64,000 nucleotides of DNA from Fulvivirga sediminis (GCF_016757215.1 NZ_JAESIY010000004.1:62001-126000), one strand, 5' to 3'. Counted from the stretch's first letter, positions 25,588 to 34,238 are shown. The notes: a model not told the origin generated them from the sequence alone. Numbers and translations: made by a program.

Positions 25588-27234
25588 ATGGCTCACAAAA
25601 TACTAAAAATACACCCTAAGGATAATGCCATAGTAGCATTAGACGATTTGTCTGCTGGCGAAAAAGTACTTTATAACGGTAAGGAAATAACACTTGTCTA
25701 TGCGGTACCTGCTAAGCACAAATTTGCAGAATCGGATCTTACACCTGGAGATAAAATATTAATGTATGGCAATTTGGTAGGCAAAGCCGTAGAAAATATC
25801 CGATCAGGGGAAGTTTTAACTACCTCTAATGTAAAACATGAAGCCTCCTCCTTCACCAAACGTACTGATGGCTTCCAATGGTCAGCTCCAGACGTAAGCA
25901 AGTGGAAGGACAAAACTTTTATGGGTTTTCACAGAGCGGATGGACAGGTAGGTACTGCTAATTATTGGCTGGTGATACCACTGGTGTTTTGTGAAAACAG
26001 AAACGTAAACACCATCAAGCAGGCTTTTATGGATGAACTGGGTTTTGGTCATCAGGATGTGTATAAATCATACGTACAACAAATGGTATCTCTATATCAA
26101 TCTGGTAAAACGGCCGAAATAGAAACATTACCATTTCAAGAAACCGAGCTCAGCCAGCAGAGCAAATTGTTTGACAATATTGATGGCATCCGATTTTTAA
26201 CACATGAAGGAGGCTGTGGGGGCATCAGGCAAGACTCTGAAATGCTTTGTGGCTTATTAGCGGGCTATATCAATAATCCTAATGTAGCTGGGGCCACTGT
26301 ACTCAGCCTTGGCTGCCAAAATGCCCAAATAAGCATATTAGAAGAAAAACTAAACAAGCTTAACGACACCCCTAACAAGCCAGTAATCATTCTTGAACAA
26401 CAGCAAGAAGGTACTGAACAAGAAATGCTAGCCAAGGCCATAAGAAAAACCTTTTTGGCACTAATAGAAGCTGATAAACTTAAAAGAGAACCGGCTCCTT
26501 TAAGCAAGCTGGTAATAGGGCTGGAATGTGGTGGCTCTGATGGTTTTTCAGGTATCTCCGCAAACCCTACTGTAGGCCAAGTATCTGACTTTATTGTAGC
26601 TCTGGGAGGCAAATCCATCTTGTCTGAATTCCCTGAATTATGCGGTGTAGAGCAGGAACTAATCAATAGATGCGTAGATGATAAGACAGCGGACAAATTC
26701 TCTGAACTTATGCGCGCTTATGCACATGCTGCCGAAGCGGTTGGCTCTGGATTTGATATGAACCCCAGCCCAGGCAACATTAAAGATGGCCTTATTACCG
26801 ATGCTATTAAATCAGCCGGAGCGGCTAAAAAAGGAGGCACTTCTCCTGTAGTGGATGTGCTTGACTATACTGAATATGCCTCCAAACCAGGGCTTAACCT
26901 GCTTTGTACACCTGGAAATGATGTAGAAAGCACAACAGCTATGGCTGGTTCTGGTGCCAATATCATTCTCTTTACCACAGGACTGGGCACACCTACTGGC
27001 AATCCTGTTACACCTGTAATTAAAGTATCTTCTAACTCTAAGTTAGCCGAGAAAATGCCTGACATTATAGATGTAGATACAGGACCAGTAATTGCTGGTG
27101 AAAAAACGATAGAAGAAATGGGAACAGTTTTATTAGATCATATTATTGAGGTAGCCAGCGGTAATATAAAAACTAAGGCTATGAAACTTGATCAGGCTGA
27201 TTTCATACCCTGGAAGCGAGGGGTATCGCTTTAA
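25588..27234 (+). CDS. uxaA: altronate dehydratase
   Basis: Turns D-altronate into 2-keto-3-deoxygluconate in galacturonate catabolism. From the ATG at 25588 it has 548 residues: a small N-terminal SAF-like domain (AHKILKIHPKDNAIVAL) followed by the large altronate/galactarate dehydratase domain with THEGGCGGIRQDSE (~215) and GLECGGSDGFSGISANPTVG (~325), the conserved iron- and substrate-binding parts. The reading frame is open up to a TTG at 25543, but that start would lie upstream of the palindromic operator and add 15 unlikely residues. It is apart from uxaB and uxaC (which are 31 kb away) but carries the same type of operator. A terminator follows directly. Confidence 0.95.
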   Translation: MAHKILKIHPKDNAIVALDDLSAGEKVLYNGKEITLVYAVPAKHKFAESDLTPGDKILMYGNLVGKAVENIRSGEVLTTSNVKHEASSFTKRTDGFQWSAPDVSKWKDKTFMGFHRADGQVGTANYWLVIPLVFCENRNVNTIKQAFMDELGFGHQDVYKSYVQQMVSLYQSGKTAEIETLPFQETELSQQSKLFDNIDGIRFLTHEGGCGGIRQDSEMLCGLLAGYINNPNVAGATVLSLGCQNAQISILEEKLNKLNDTPNKPVIILEQQQEGTEQEMLAKAIRKTFLALIEADKLKREPAPLSKLVIGLECGGSDGFSGISANPTVGQVSDFIVALGGKSILSEFPELCGVEQELINRCVDDKTADKFSELMRAYAHAAEAVGSGFDMNPSPGNIKDGLITDAIKSAGAAKKGGTSPVVDVLDYTEYASKPGLNLLCTPGNDVESTTAMAGSGANIILFTTGLGTPTGNPVTPVIKVSSNSKLAEKMPDIIDVDTGPVIAGEKTIEEMGTVLLDHIIEVASGNIKTKAMKLDQADFIPWKRGVSL

Positions 27235-27252
27235 TTATTTCGATCCATATTG

Positions 27253-27286
27253 AAAAGCCACTCTCTATAAGAAGTGGCTTTTTTTA
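27253..27286 (+). terminator. intrinsic terminator after uxaA
   Basis: A 10-base perfect stem (AAAAGCCACT, 27253-27262, with 27273-27282) is followed by a T run. It lies 19 bases after the uxaA stop, so uxaA is a one-gene transcript. Confidence 0.85.
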
Positions 27287-27349
27287 TGATGACTTAGAAT
27301 GGCAATTTATCTTCAAAGTGCAGATAGAACATACCAGGGTAGCTCAATA

Positions 27350-27778
27350 TCATTCAGCAATGTCCTCGTTCCAGAGGGTAGGGTTTTCTTTAATAAAGGT
27401 AGCCATCATATTAATAGTTTCTTCATCATTCAGCAACTCTACTTCTACTCCTTGAGATTGTAAAAAAGGTATGTTCCCTTCAAAATTAACATTCTCACCA
27501 ATCACTACTTTTTTGATTTTGAATTGCAAAATAGTGCCAGTGCACATCATACACGGACTAAGCGTGGTGTACATGGTAGCACCAGCGTAGCTTTGCTGTC
27601 TTCCTGCATTTTGCATGCAATCCATTTCTCCATGGAGTATGGGATTATCTTGCTGTACACGTTGATTATGCCCTTTGCCTATTATCTCACCCTCTTGAAC
27701 CAAAACTGCACCGATGGGAATACCGCCCTCTGATAAGCTTTTTTTAGCCTGTGCTAATGCTTCTTTATAATAATTCAT
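27350..27778 (-). CDS. fungal-type cytosine deaminase (Fcy1-like)
   Basis: A 142-residue cytoplasmic zinc deaminase of the CDA fold. His49 and Glu51 in LHGEMD, with Cys76 and Cys79 in SPCMMC, form the zinc site and proton shuttle. The family contains tRNA, guanine and cytosine deaminases, and several details point to the yeast Fcy1 branch: the order EGGIPIGAVLV, GHNQR, TLSPCMMCTGTI, VVIGENVNFEG, and a C-terminal ENPTLWNEDIAE that matches the yeast ending rich in W-ED-I. I compare from memory of the yeast sequence. Bacterial CodA is unrelated in fold (amidohydrolase). Likely reaction: cytosine to uracil and ammonia, a pyrimidine salvage step. It stands alone, tail-to-tail with uxaA. Confidence 0.8.
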   Translation of the reverse strand: MNYYKEALAQAKKSLSEGGIPIGAVLVQEGEIIGKGHNQRVQQDNPILHGEMDCMQNAGRQQSYAGATMYTTLSPCMMCTGTILQFKIKKVVIGENVNFEGNIPFLQSQGVEVELLNDEETINMMATFIKENPTLWNEDIAE

Positions 27779-27796
27779 TGACTAATTTTTATAGCA

Positions 27797-27823
27797 TAAA
27801 AAAGGAGCACTTTTCATGCTCCT
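27797..27823 (-). terminator. intrinsic terminator after the outer-membrane barrel gene
   Basis: On the minus strand AGGAGCA (from 27823 down) pairs with TGCTCCT around a 7-base loop, followed by a T run at 27803-27797. It separates the barrel gene from the downstream cytosine deaminase gene. Confidence 0.7.
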
Positions 27824-27838
27824 CTATTTTATTTCTTA

Positions 27839-28426
27839 TTAGAATAATCTGTAGCCAACTCCTAGTTGCCATAAAGAGTTTCTGACAGGTTCATTGTTTC
27901 TACCTGTTTCATAAATTTTAGACCAACCCCAATAATACCTTAAATCAAAGATCAGATTCTGCACTTCATATCCAAGACCAATATTTAATCCTAAGTCAGT
28001 TCCTTCAAGGTTATCCTTAACATCTCTCTTCTCTTCATAACCATCATTTTTAACTTTACTATGAGCCGCTATAAGAAACCCCAGCTGAGGACCTAGCTCA
28101 GCATGTAAACCACCTACTATTTCGTATTTAAATATGAGTGGAATGTTGATATATGTCAAATTCAGCTTAGATGTGGTTCCACCACTTTTGGTTCTTGACC
28201 CTTGAAATGACAATAGCAATTCTGGTTGAAAAGACAATTTATCTACCAAACCAAACTCGATAAAGCCACCTGCTGCGGGCGCTATTTTAGTATCGGTATC
28301 AAAATCATTCTCTGGAGAAACGGTGGTAGCAAAATTCAAAGCACCCTTTACTCCTCCTGAAACCTGAGCCTTAACTGCTGAAAAAAAAGCCGCAGCAACA
28401 AACAACGTAAGTACAATCTTCTTCAT
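27839..28426 (-). CDS. outer-membrane beta-barrel protein (PorT-like porin family)
   Basis: A 195-residue protein with a signal peptide (~1-20, ends AVKAQ) and alternating hydrophobic strands typical of the small 8-stranded barrel proteins of Bacteroidota (OMP_b-brl_2 type). It begins VSGGVKGALNFATT after cleavage and ends in aromatic strands with LRYYWGWSKIY and a final LGVGYRLF, a C-terminal phenylalanine as expected for barrel assembly. The family is abundant and functionally diffuse, so no specific role can be given. It has its own terminator and a 173-base upstream gap, and appears to be a single-gene unit. Confidence 0.82.
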   Translation of the reverse strand: MKKIVLTLFVAAAFFSAVKAQVSGGVKGALNFATTVSPENDFDTDTKIAPAAGGFIEFGLVDKLSFQPELLLSFQGSRTKSGGTTSKLNLTYINIPLIFKYEIVGGLHAELGPQLGFLIAAHSKVKNDGYEEKRDVKDNLEGTDLGLNIGLGYEVQNLIFDLRYYWGWSKIYETGRNNEPVRNSLWQLGVGYRLF

Positions 28427-28599
28427 TTAATCTCTATTACATTTTATGAATTATGCTGTAATGATATACAAATATTACCGATTAAGAAACTGAAATCAGT
28501 AACTATTCCAACATGGGTTGAAATAGTTTTAAAGTGAAAGAATTAAAAACTGTTTCACTTATAAGAAGTTAACCAATTAAGACTTTTAAACAGATTGCT

Positions 28600-29631
28600 T
28601 TGACCACTTTACTCTTATACATAGGCTTAATAATAATTTCAACTATTGTAGTATGGAAAAGTAGTGACTTGCTGGAAGGCAGTTCTCAGCGGTTGGCTAC
28701 CTATTATAAGTTACCTGCGGTAGTGCAAGGTGCTATCATTACTGCTATTGGTTCCAGCTTCCCAGAGTTATCCACTACGGTACTGTCTACCCTACTGCAT
28801 GGAGAATTTGAGCTGGGGGTGGGAGCTATTGTAGGCTCAGCTATATTCAATATACTTATGATACCGGCCTTGTCTGGTCTAACCAGCAAAAAACTATCCG
28901 CAGACAGAATTTTAATTTATAAAGACGCTCAGTTTTACATCACTTCGGTTGCGGTACTTTTACTGACCTTTTCACTGGCTGTAATCTATCACCCGGTGCC
29001 TAATAAGGAGCTGGTGGGAAGCATGACTCGCGAAATAGCCATGGTTCCTCTTTTATTATATGTTCTATATATTTTTCTTCAGCAACAGGAAACGGCTGAT
29101 TACCAAAAAAGTAAATCTAAAGACAAGGTTGAGAACATAAAAGCAGGTAAAGAATGGCTCAAGCTCCTGGGCAGCTTGATACTTATAGTAGGTGGTGTTG
29201 AAGGACTGGTTAGAGGAGCGCTCTTTCTTGGGGAGTATTTAGAAACACCTAGTTTCTTTTGGGGTATTACTGTTATAGCTGCCGCCACAAGTATACCAGA
29301 TGCTTTTGTGAGTGTGAAAATGGCTCGACAGGGCGAAGGAATAATAAGTCTGGCTAACGTAATTGGAAGCAACATTTTCGACCTACTTGTAGCCATACCT
29401 GTAGGTGTTTTAATTGCAGGCTCATCTGAAGTAGATTTTGCCCTGGCAGTTCCTCTAATGCTCTTCCTTACTTTTGCCACTATTTTGCTATTCGCCATGC
29501 TGCGTACTAAGCTCATACTCTCTAGTGCAGAAAGCTGGATTTTACTATTGCTTTATGTGCTGTTTATCGTCTGGATGATATTAGAAACATTTGGAGGCAT
29601 GTCATTACTGAGTGAAAGCCAAGGCGGTTAA
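28600..29631 (+). CDS. CaCA-family sodium/calcium-type exchanger
   Basis: A 343-residue inner-membrane protein with about 10-11 membrane helices. The two inverted alpha repeats are clear: AIGSSFPELSTT near residue 46 and AAATSIPDAFVSV near residue 227, followed by GSNIFDLLVAIP, with the acidic residues (Glu and Asp) that coordinate the cation. This marks the YrbG/CaCA exchanger group. Cation choice (Ca2+, Na+, K+ or H+) cannot be told. The start is a TTG at 28600; no in-frame ATG precedes the first helix, so the TTG is probably real. It has no link to the pectin genes that flank it on either side. Confidence 0.85.
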   Translation: MTTLLLYIGLIIISTIVVWKSSDLLEGSSQRLATYYKLPAVVQGAIITAIGSSFPELSTTVLSTLLHGEFELGVGAIVGSAIFNILMIPALSGLTSKKLSADRILIYKDAQFYITSVAVLLLTFSLAVIYHPVPNKELVGSMTREIAMVPLLLYVLYIFLQQQETADYQKSKSKDKVENIKAGKEWLKLLGSLILIVGGVEGLVRGALFLGEYLETPSFFWGITVIAAATSIPDAFVSVKMARQGEGIISLANVIGSNIFDLLVAIPVGVLIAGSSEVDFALAVPLMLFLTFATILLFAMLRTKLILSSAESWILLLLYVLFIVWMILETFGGMSLLSESQGG

Positions 29632-29678
29632 TCTTTGCTTTTCCAGTATTCAGCTACTGAAAATGAAAATATTTAGGT

Positions 29679-29687
29679 TATATTTGC
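29679..29687 (+). promoter_or_regulatory. candidate -7 box of the thioesterase gene
   Basis: TATATTTGC fits the Bacteroidota -7 consensus TAnnTTTGC exactly and lies 25-33 bases before the ATG at 29712. I see no good -33 box. Confidence 0.4.
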
Positions 29688-29711
29688 TCGTCATGCATAA
29701 CAATTTTTCTT

Positions 29712-30149
29712 ATGAGTAAAACCACTTATCCCTTCAGTATTCTTTGGTCTCAAATAGATGCTAATCAGCACTTAAGACATTCCGCCTATGCAGACTTTGG
29801 AGCTCAAGCCAGGGTTATAGCCTTAGAAAGTATCGGCTTTGATATGAAGGTTTTTCATCAACTAAAAATAGGACCTATCCTCTTTCGTGAAGAAATGATT
29901 TATCTAAGAGAAGTTACTCCCAATGATACGATTCAAGTAAGTGTAGAAATGGTGAAATGCAGGAAAGACGGTTCCAGGTGGAGTATAAAGCATGAAATTT
30001 TTAGAAGTGATGGTGTAAAAGCAGCTCAAATCAATGTAGACGGAGCATGGTTAGACCTAACTAAAAGGAAACTTGCTGCTTTACCAGAAGACTGGGGCGA
30101 GAAATTTTTGAGCTTACCAAAAGCTGAAGAGTTTTCTATTGAAGAATAG
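29712..30149 (+). CDS. acyl-CoA thioesterase of the 4HBT hot-dog fold
   Basis: A 145-residue cytoplasmic protein of the YbgC/4HBT type. The opening ILWSQIDANQHLRHSAYADFGAQAR is the characteristic motif; the aspartate in the SQIDANQH segment (residue ~17) matches the catalytic Asp of these enzymes, though the usual tyrosine-rich partner segment is altered. The middle (IYLREVTPNDTIQVSVEM) and the last strands fit the hot-dog fold. The natural acyl-CoA cannot be told. It faces the 5'-nucleotidase gene tail to tail, 21 bases apart, without a visible strong terminator between. Confidence 0.85.
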   Translation: MSKTTYPFSILWSQIDANQHLRHSAYADFGAQARVIALESIGFDMKVFHQLKIGPILFREEMIYLREVTPNDTIQVSVEMVKCRKDGSRWSIKHEIFRSDGVKAAQINVDGAWLDLTKRKLAALPEDWGEKFLSLPKAEEFSIEE

Positions 30150-30170
30150 ATCAACTCTCCAGCTTATTGA

Positions 30171-31625
30171 TTAATTCCTATATCTCTGGTAATTATCACA
30201 CCCTGCATAATCAATCTCCTCAGATGCATTTTGCAGGTATTTAATTATAGCTTCAGCCGTAGTATAGTCTTTAATATCAGCCCTATCATAAGGAAAATAC
30301 CTGTCATGAACAGCCGGGATATAATCATTCACTCCAACCATTAACGAGTCGGTCTCTGATAGCACATGTCCTTCAGTATCATAAAGGGCAAAACCTGTAT
30401 GATCAGTGCCGAATTGCATTCCACTCACATGAAATCCTTCGTCAGCATTCATGAAAAAGGTTTCAAGCTCACTAACCGCCATTTTAAATATAACGCAATG
30501 ATTGCTAAACGGATCCATATCGAACACCTCTCCCATGGTAATGTCTCCTGCATCGAAAGTAGACCTCACTCCACCTGTATTTTGCAAAGCCACATCTGTT
30601 TGAAGATAATTCATTAGCGCATCAGTATAAAAACATCCCATATTAGGCTTACTCATATCATTCTTCGAATACCCAATCACTTCATCTAAATGTACTTCTC
30701 CTATATAGTCATCAATTTTAGCCTGGAGAGCTTCATCATACTGCTCGTATTCTCCTAAATTTATAAAGCGGACCTCGCTGCTTGCTATAGTACCCTCCGA
30801 AATTATCAGATCCATCCGTCCTAGCATCTCAAAGTTAGCACCAGCCTGCACCACAGGAATATCATCAACTTTACGATCTATCACCTCATGCGAATGGCCA
30901 CCTACTATTATATCAAAATTATGATTTCCCTCCGCTATTCGACTGTCCACAGAAGAACCCAGATGAGTAAGAAGTATAGATAAATCAGCATCAGTATCAG
31001 CTTCAAGACTACCATATTTGGAAAGCTCCACATTATAAGGGGTAAATTGCACATCTCTTACTCTCCAAGGATGCGTTAACGGAATGGTATCTCCTTCTTT
31101 TCCATTGGTTTCTACCACGCCCAACACGGCTATCTTCAAATCATCAATATCTTTGATAGCATAAGGCTCTGTTTGAGGTAATACCGAACCTTCGGTATTC
31201 ATATTAGCACAAATCCAGCTAAACTGAGCCTGTTCCATGCGATCCTTCAGCACATCTATTCCATAATCAAATTCATGATTGCCCAGCACAGCTACATCCA
31301 CACCTATTTCATTCATCATAGCTACCATTGGTTCTCCTTTAGGGTCATACTGATCTACTACCGGATTACCAGAAAATATATCGCCGGCGCACAGCACTAG
31401 CACTTCTTTATTTTCACGTTCTCTATCAATAATGTGCTTAGCTTTGGCAAAATTTCGAATCTCCCCATGCATATCATTCATAAAGAAAATGGTGAGGGAG
31501 TCTACTATAGCAACCGGATTTTCATCTGCAGGGTCAGCAGATGTAGTAGGGCTAATATTCTCAATAAAGCTAAGAGAGGTTAACCTTATGAAAAAGATAA
31601 GAATTATGGAAATGGATAATCTCAT
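30171..31625 (-). CDS. secreted 5'-nucleotidase/metallophosphatase family protein
   Basis: A 484-residue UshA-like phosphoesterase with an N-terminal signal segment (~1-20). The N-terminal calcineurin-like domain carries the metal motifs NDMHGE (~49), GDIFSGN (~82), GNHEFDYG (~115) and GGHSHE (~241), in the standard spacing; the C-terminal 5'-nucleotidase domain (~310-484) starts with YSKNDMSK and contains the NTGGVRSTFDAGDIT substrate segment. The role is likely phosphate or nucleoside scavenging from nucleotides in the periplasm. It is last in the minus-strand run, 89 bases after the VOC gene, and unrelated to pectin breakdown as far as can be told. Confidence 0.9.
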   Translation of the reverse strand: MRLSISIILIFFIRLTSLSFIENISPTTSADPADENPVAIVDSLTIFFMNDMHGEIRNFAKAKHIIDRERENKEVLVLCAGDIFSGNPVVDQYDPKGEPMVAMMNEIGVDVAVLGNHEFDYGIDVLKDRMEQAQFSWICANMNTEGSVLPQTEPYAIKDIDDLKIAVLGVVETNGKEGDTIPLTHPWRVRDVQFTPYNVELSKYGSLEADTDADLSILLTHLGSSVDSRIAEGNHNFDIIVGGHSHEVIDRKVDDIPVVQAGANFEMLGRMDLIISEGTIASSEVRFINLGEYEQYDEALQAKIDDYIGEVHLDEVIGYSKNDMSKPNMGCFYTDALMNYLQTDVALQNTGGVRSTFDAGDITMGEVFDMDPFSNHCVIFKMAVSELETFFMNADEGFHVSGMQFGTDHTGFALYDTEGHVLSETDSLMVGVNDYIPAVHDRYFPYDRADIKDYTTAEAIIKYLQNASEEIDYAGCDNYQRYRN

Positions 31626-31714
31626 GATAATTAATCAAAACAGGTGCAAGGATATATAAATCATTCCATAAATTAAGGTTACAGCACCTGACCCTTATGT
31701 TATCATTTTGTTAT

Positions 31715-32101
31715 TTATTTCAACATTGGTACGCCTCGCTTGCATAATTGCAGGGGAATGCCCCAAGGGTCGCGCATCATTATTATATGTGATCCATCTT
31801 CAAATTGATCATTTGTCACTTCTTCCGCTCCTGCAGCTTGCAGCCTTTTGCTATCTTCCTCAGGCTTTTCTGAAACAAAAGCAAAATGTACTATAAGTGG
31901 ACTTTGATTCTTATAATCAGGCACAGCTGCCGCTGGATTACTATAGATTTCTATCATTATTTGCCCACTATCATCCGCCATGAAAGTCATAAATGGACTT
32001 TCCTTCACTTGTTTTACTATGGTTAAACCCATGTTTTCTACATACCATTGAGCCATAGCCACAGGCTCCTTCACGTTAACAGCAAAATGTTCTAATTTCA
32101 T
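31715..32101 (-). CDS. VOC superfamily protein (glyoxalase/bleomycin-resistance fold)
   Basis: A 128-residue cytoplasmic protein with the paired beta-alpha-beta-beta-beta modules of the VOC fold: KLEHFAVNVKEPVAMAQWYVENMGL opens the first, and IVHFAFVSEKPEEDSKRLQAAG the second, with HFA and the Glu of QIMIEIY at places used for metal binding. The ending IIMMRDPWGIPLQLCKR is the usual DPxGxxxEL-type motif with Gln for Glu. No substrate can be named. It follows the esterase gene by 101 bases and may share its transcript. Confidence 0.8.
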   Translation of the reverse strand: MKLEHFAVNVKEPVAMAQWYVENMGLTIVKQVKESPFMTFMADDSGQIMIEIYSNPAAAVPDYKNQSPLIVHFAFVSEKPEEDSKRLQAAGAEEVTNDQFEDGSHIIMMRDPWGIPLQLCKRGVPMLK

Positions 32102-32184
32102 TGAATTTTGGTTTTATAGTTCGGTTTTAAAGCTATATATAAATTAAATGGGTTGCAACGTAAGGGTGTGAAACAAAATATCTC

Positions 32185-32202
32185 TAGCCTTCAATAAGGC
32201 TA
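32185..32202 (-). terminator. hairpin directly after the esterase gene
   Basis: TAGCCTT (32185-32191) pairs with AAGGCTA (32196-32202) around a 4-base loop, touching the stop codon of the esterase gene. On the minus strand it is followed by a loose T-rich stretch. It may end or weaken the pectin transcript before the VOC gene. Confidence 0.45.
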
Positions 32203-33183
32203 TTAGAAAGCCTTAGTGAAAACACTATTCAAAAACTCCACTGTGTATTTAAAGGTAGGTTCAAACCAGGGGTTAACCAGCCAAAATGAATGTGGAGCAT
32301 CGTTTAATGTAAGGGTTTGGTTGAAAATATTGTTATCATTTAGAATCTTAATCATATCATCTCTCCCTGCATGAAAGCGAGGTTGGGAGCTGTTGATGAA
32401 TAAGGTGGGCGGTGTGCTTGGCCCTACATACTCCAAGGGGGAAGCCTCTTTCCATATTTCGGGGGCTTCCTTTCTAGTTCCGCCGAGAAATCTAGCTGCA
32501 TATGTCCCTTCTTCCGATTCAGGGTGAATGAAAGAGACGATGCCATCTATATTCACAATAGCTTGAATATCAGAAGAATGGTCATTATTACCTTCATCCC
32601 CTTCCAGCTTGGGCAAATCACCGGTTACGCCCAGCAAAGTGGCTAATTGAGCTCCTGCCGAACAGCCCAAAGAGGCTATTTGAGTGGTATCTAAATTATA
32701 CTTATCAGCATGAGCACGCATATAACGGATGGCAGCTTTCAAATCATGTACTGCAGCCGGGTAGGCAATCTCCGGACTGAGCCGGTATTCAGGCACCACA
32801 GCTACATACCCTGCATCAGCCAGTTTTTGCGCCATAGGTACTTGGTTCGCTTTTGATCCTGAGCTCCAGCCTCCTCCAAAAACAAGGATTACACCCGGGT
32901 ATCCACCTTTTCTTTTCTTTTTAGGGTAGAAAACATCTAGCGTAAGGTCTCTACCGCCTACATGAGCATAAACCTCATCTCTTTTTTCTTTTATTGTCGT
33001 TAATTTTTGAGGAGTTATTGGCGTAACTTCAGGGTAGTTCTTCTTGATCTTAAGATAGGCACTGTGAATAGAATAAGATGTATCCCGTGGGTATTGCTGA
33101 GCACGTGCGGAACATATGCTCAGCAATAAAATAGTGGTTATTATTATTTCTTTATGAAAACGGTATAGTACGTTTTTCTTCAT
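32203..33183 (-). CDS. secreted alpha/beta-hydrolase, probable carbohydrate esterase
   Basis: From the ATG at 33183 the protein has 326 residues with a signal peptide (~1-29, ends CSARAQ). The body is a hormone-sensitive-lipase/BD-FAE-type hydrolase: oxyanion-hole segment VFGGGWSSGSK (~102; GGGW replaces the usual HGGGW), nucleophile Ser in LGCSAGAQLA (~173), an Asp in the FINSSQPRFHAGRDDM segment and a His in NDAPHSFWLVNPW. Similar proteins in pectin and xylan loci are acetyl or feruloyl esterases, so de-esterification of pectin fragments is a reasonable inference. Its start lies inside the end of the oxidoreductase gene (32-base overlap), which suggests coupled translation. Confidence 0.85.
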   Translation of the reverse strand: MKKNVLYRFHKEIIITTILLLSICSARAQQYPRDTSYSIHSAYLKIKKNYPEVTPITPQKLTTIKEKRDEVYAHVGGRDLTLDVFYPKKKRKGGYPGVILVFGGGWSSGSKANQVPMAQKLADAGYVAVVPEYRLSPEIAYPAAVHDLKAAIRYMRAHADKYNLDTTQIASLGCSAGAQLATLLGVTGDLPKLEGDEGNNDHSSDIQAIVNIDGIVSFIHPESEEGTYAARFLGGTRKEAPEIWKEASPLEYVGPSTPPTLFINSSQPRFHAGRDDMIKILNDNNIFNQTLTLNDAPHSFWLVNPWFEPTFKYTVEFLNSVFTKAF

Positions 33184-34210
33184 CACTTTGTATGGCTAAC
33201 TCTATTATTCTTATGGTATTTCTAGCCTCCTCAGGTTTTACCTTCTGCTCTGCTCCCTCTGTTATTACCTGATAGACATTTTCATAAAAGGCTGGATAAT
33301 TTCCTCGCTCACTTTTCACTTTCTTCCTTATACTCTCTCCATTTTCTTCATAGTGTATCACTCCCCATTGCTCTTCCGGCTCTTCTCCCCAATCAGCATC
33401 TGATAAGGATTTTTCGGCTTTATCTAATGTGGCTTCCTGTATATCTAATCCATATTTCACAAAAGAACCTTGTTCACCCAATAAAATATATTTAGGCAAG
33501 GGTTCCTTCACCAGCATGCCACATTTGATGGTTACTTTTAGATCATCATAATGAAGCAGCAGCTCAAAATTATCGGTTATGTTACTGTTAGTACGCTGCT
33601 TAGCCATAAAGGCGGTTACGGCATTAGGTAAACCAAAAAGCACTTGTGCCTGATCAATCAGGTGTGATCCCAGATCGTAGACTAATCCCGTACCCAGGTC
33701 TCCTTCTTCCTTCCAGCTATTCTCTTTGAGCGTATTTCTAAAACGATCAAAATGATTTTCTAACTCTACAATTCTCCCTAATTCCCCCTCAGATATCAGT
33801 TTTTTCAGGGTCAGAAAATCACTATCCCATCTTCTGTTTTGGAATACAAATATTTGCTTATTCTTTTCTTTAGCTAAAGCAATAAGATCATCTGCCTCTG
33901 CTGTGGTTACGGTAAATGGCTTATCTATCACCAAGTGCTTCCCTGCTTCCAACACTGCTTTACCTACACTATAATGTGCTTTGTTAGGAATGATTACGGC
34001 TACCAGATCAATTTCAGGATCATTGATAATCTCATCTGAATCGGAGACTATATCTACCTCAGGATATCTTTTTTCTATGATCTGAATTTTATCTTCTTTG
34101 GTCTCTCTGATTTTTACCAGCTCAAATTCCTCTAAAAAATCTATAACGGGAGCATGAAACACTCTACCTCCTAATCCAAATCCTATTAAGCCTGCTTTTA
34201 TTCTTTCCAT
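33152..34210 (-). CDS. Gfo/Idh/MocA family oxidoreductase
   Basis: A 352-residue NAD(P)-dependent dehydrogenase. The Rossmann domain begins IKAGLIGFGLGGRVFHAPVI (GxGxxG form, with a Gly-rich variant), and the EKP-type motif is DKPFTVT (~95, with Lys96 and Pro97). The C-terminal alpha/beta domain has GTGLVYDLGSHLIDQAQVLFG with the usual catalytic-region Asp and His. No signal peptide is present, so it works in the cytoplasm. Position at the end of the pectin operon suggests a sugar or sugar-acid substrate from pectin, but nothing in the sequence fixes it. It overlaps the esterase gene that follows. Confidence 0.88.
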   Translation of the reverse strand: MERIKAGLIGFGLGGRVFHAPVIDFLEEFELVKIRETKEDKIQIIEKRYPEVDIVSDSDEIINDPEIDLVAVIIPNKAHYSVGKAVLEAGKHLVIDKPFTVTTAEADDLIALAKEKNKQIFVFQNRRWDSDFLTLKKLISEGELGRIVELENHFDRFRNTLKENSWKEEGDLGTGLVYDLGSHLIDQAQVLFGLPNAVTAFMAKQRTNSNITDNFELLLHYDDLKVTIKCGMLVKEPLPKYILLGEQGSFVKYGLDIQEATLDKAEKSLSDADWGEEPEEQWGVIHYEENGESIRKKVKSERGNYPAFYENVYQVITEGAEQKVKPEEARNTIRIIELAIQSDEEKRTIPFS

Positions 34211-34238
34211 AATTAAATCGTTAGTACCCTCTGTTAAT

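Noticed and set aside
26265-26696. 143-codon minus-strand frame inside uxaA
   Set aside because: Shadow of a strongly conserved coding region; no domain or start signal.
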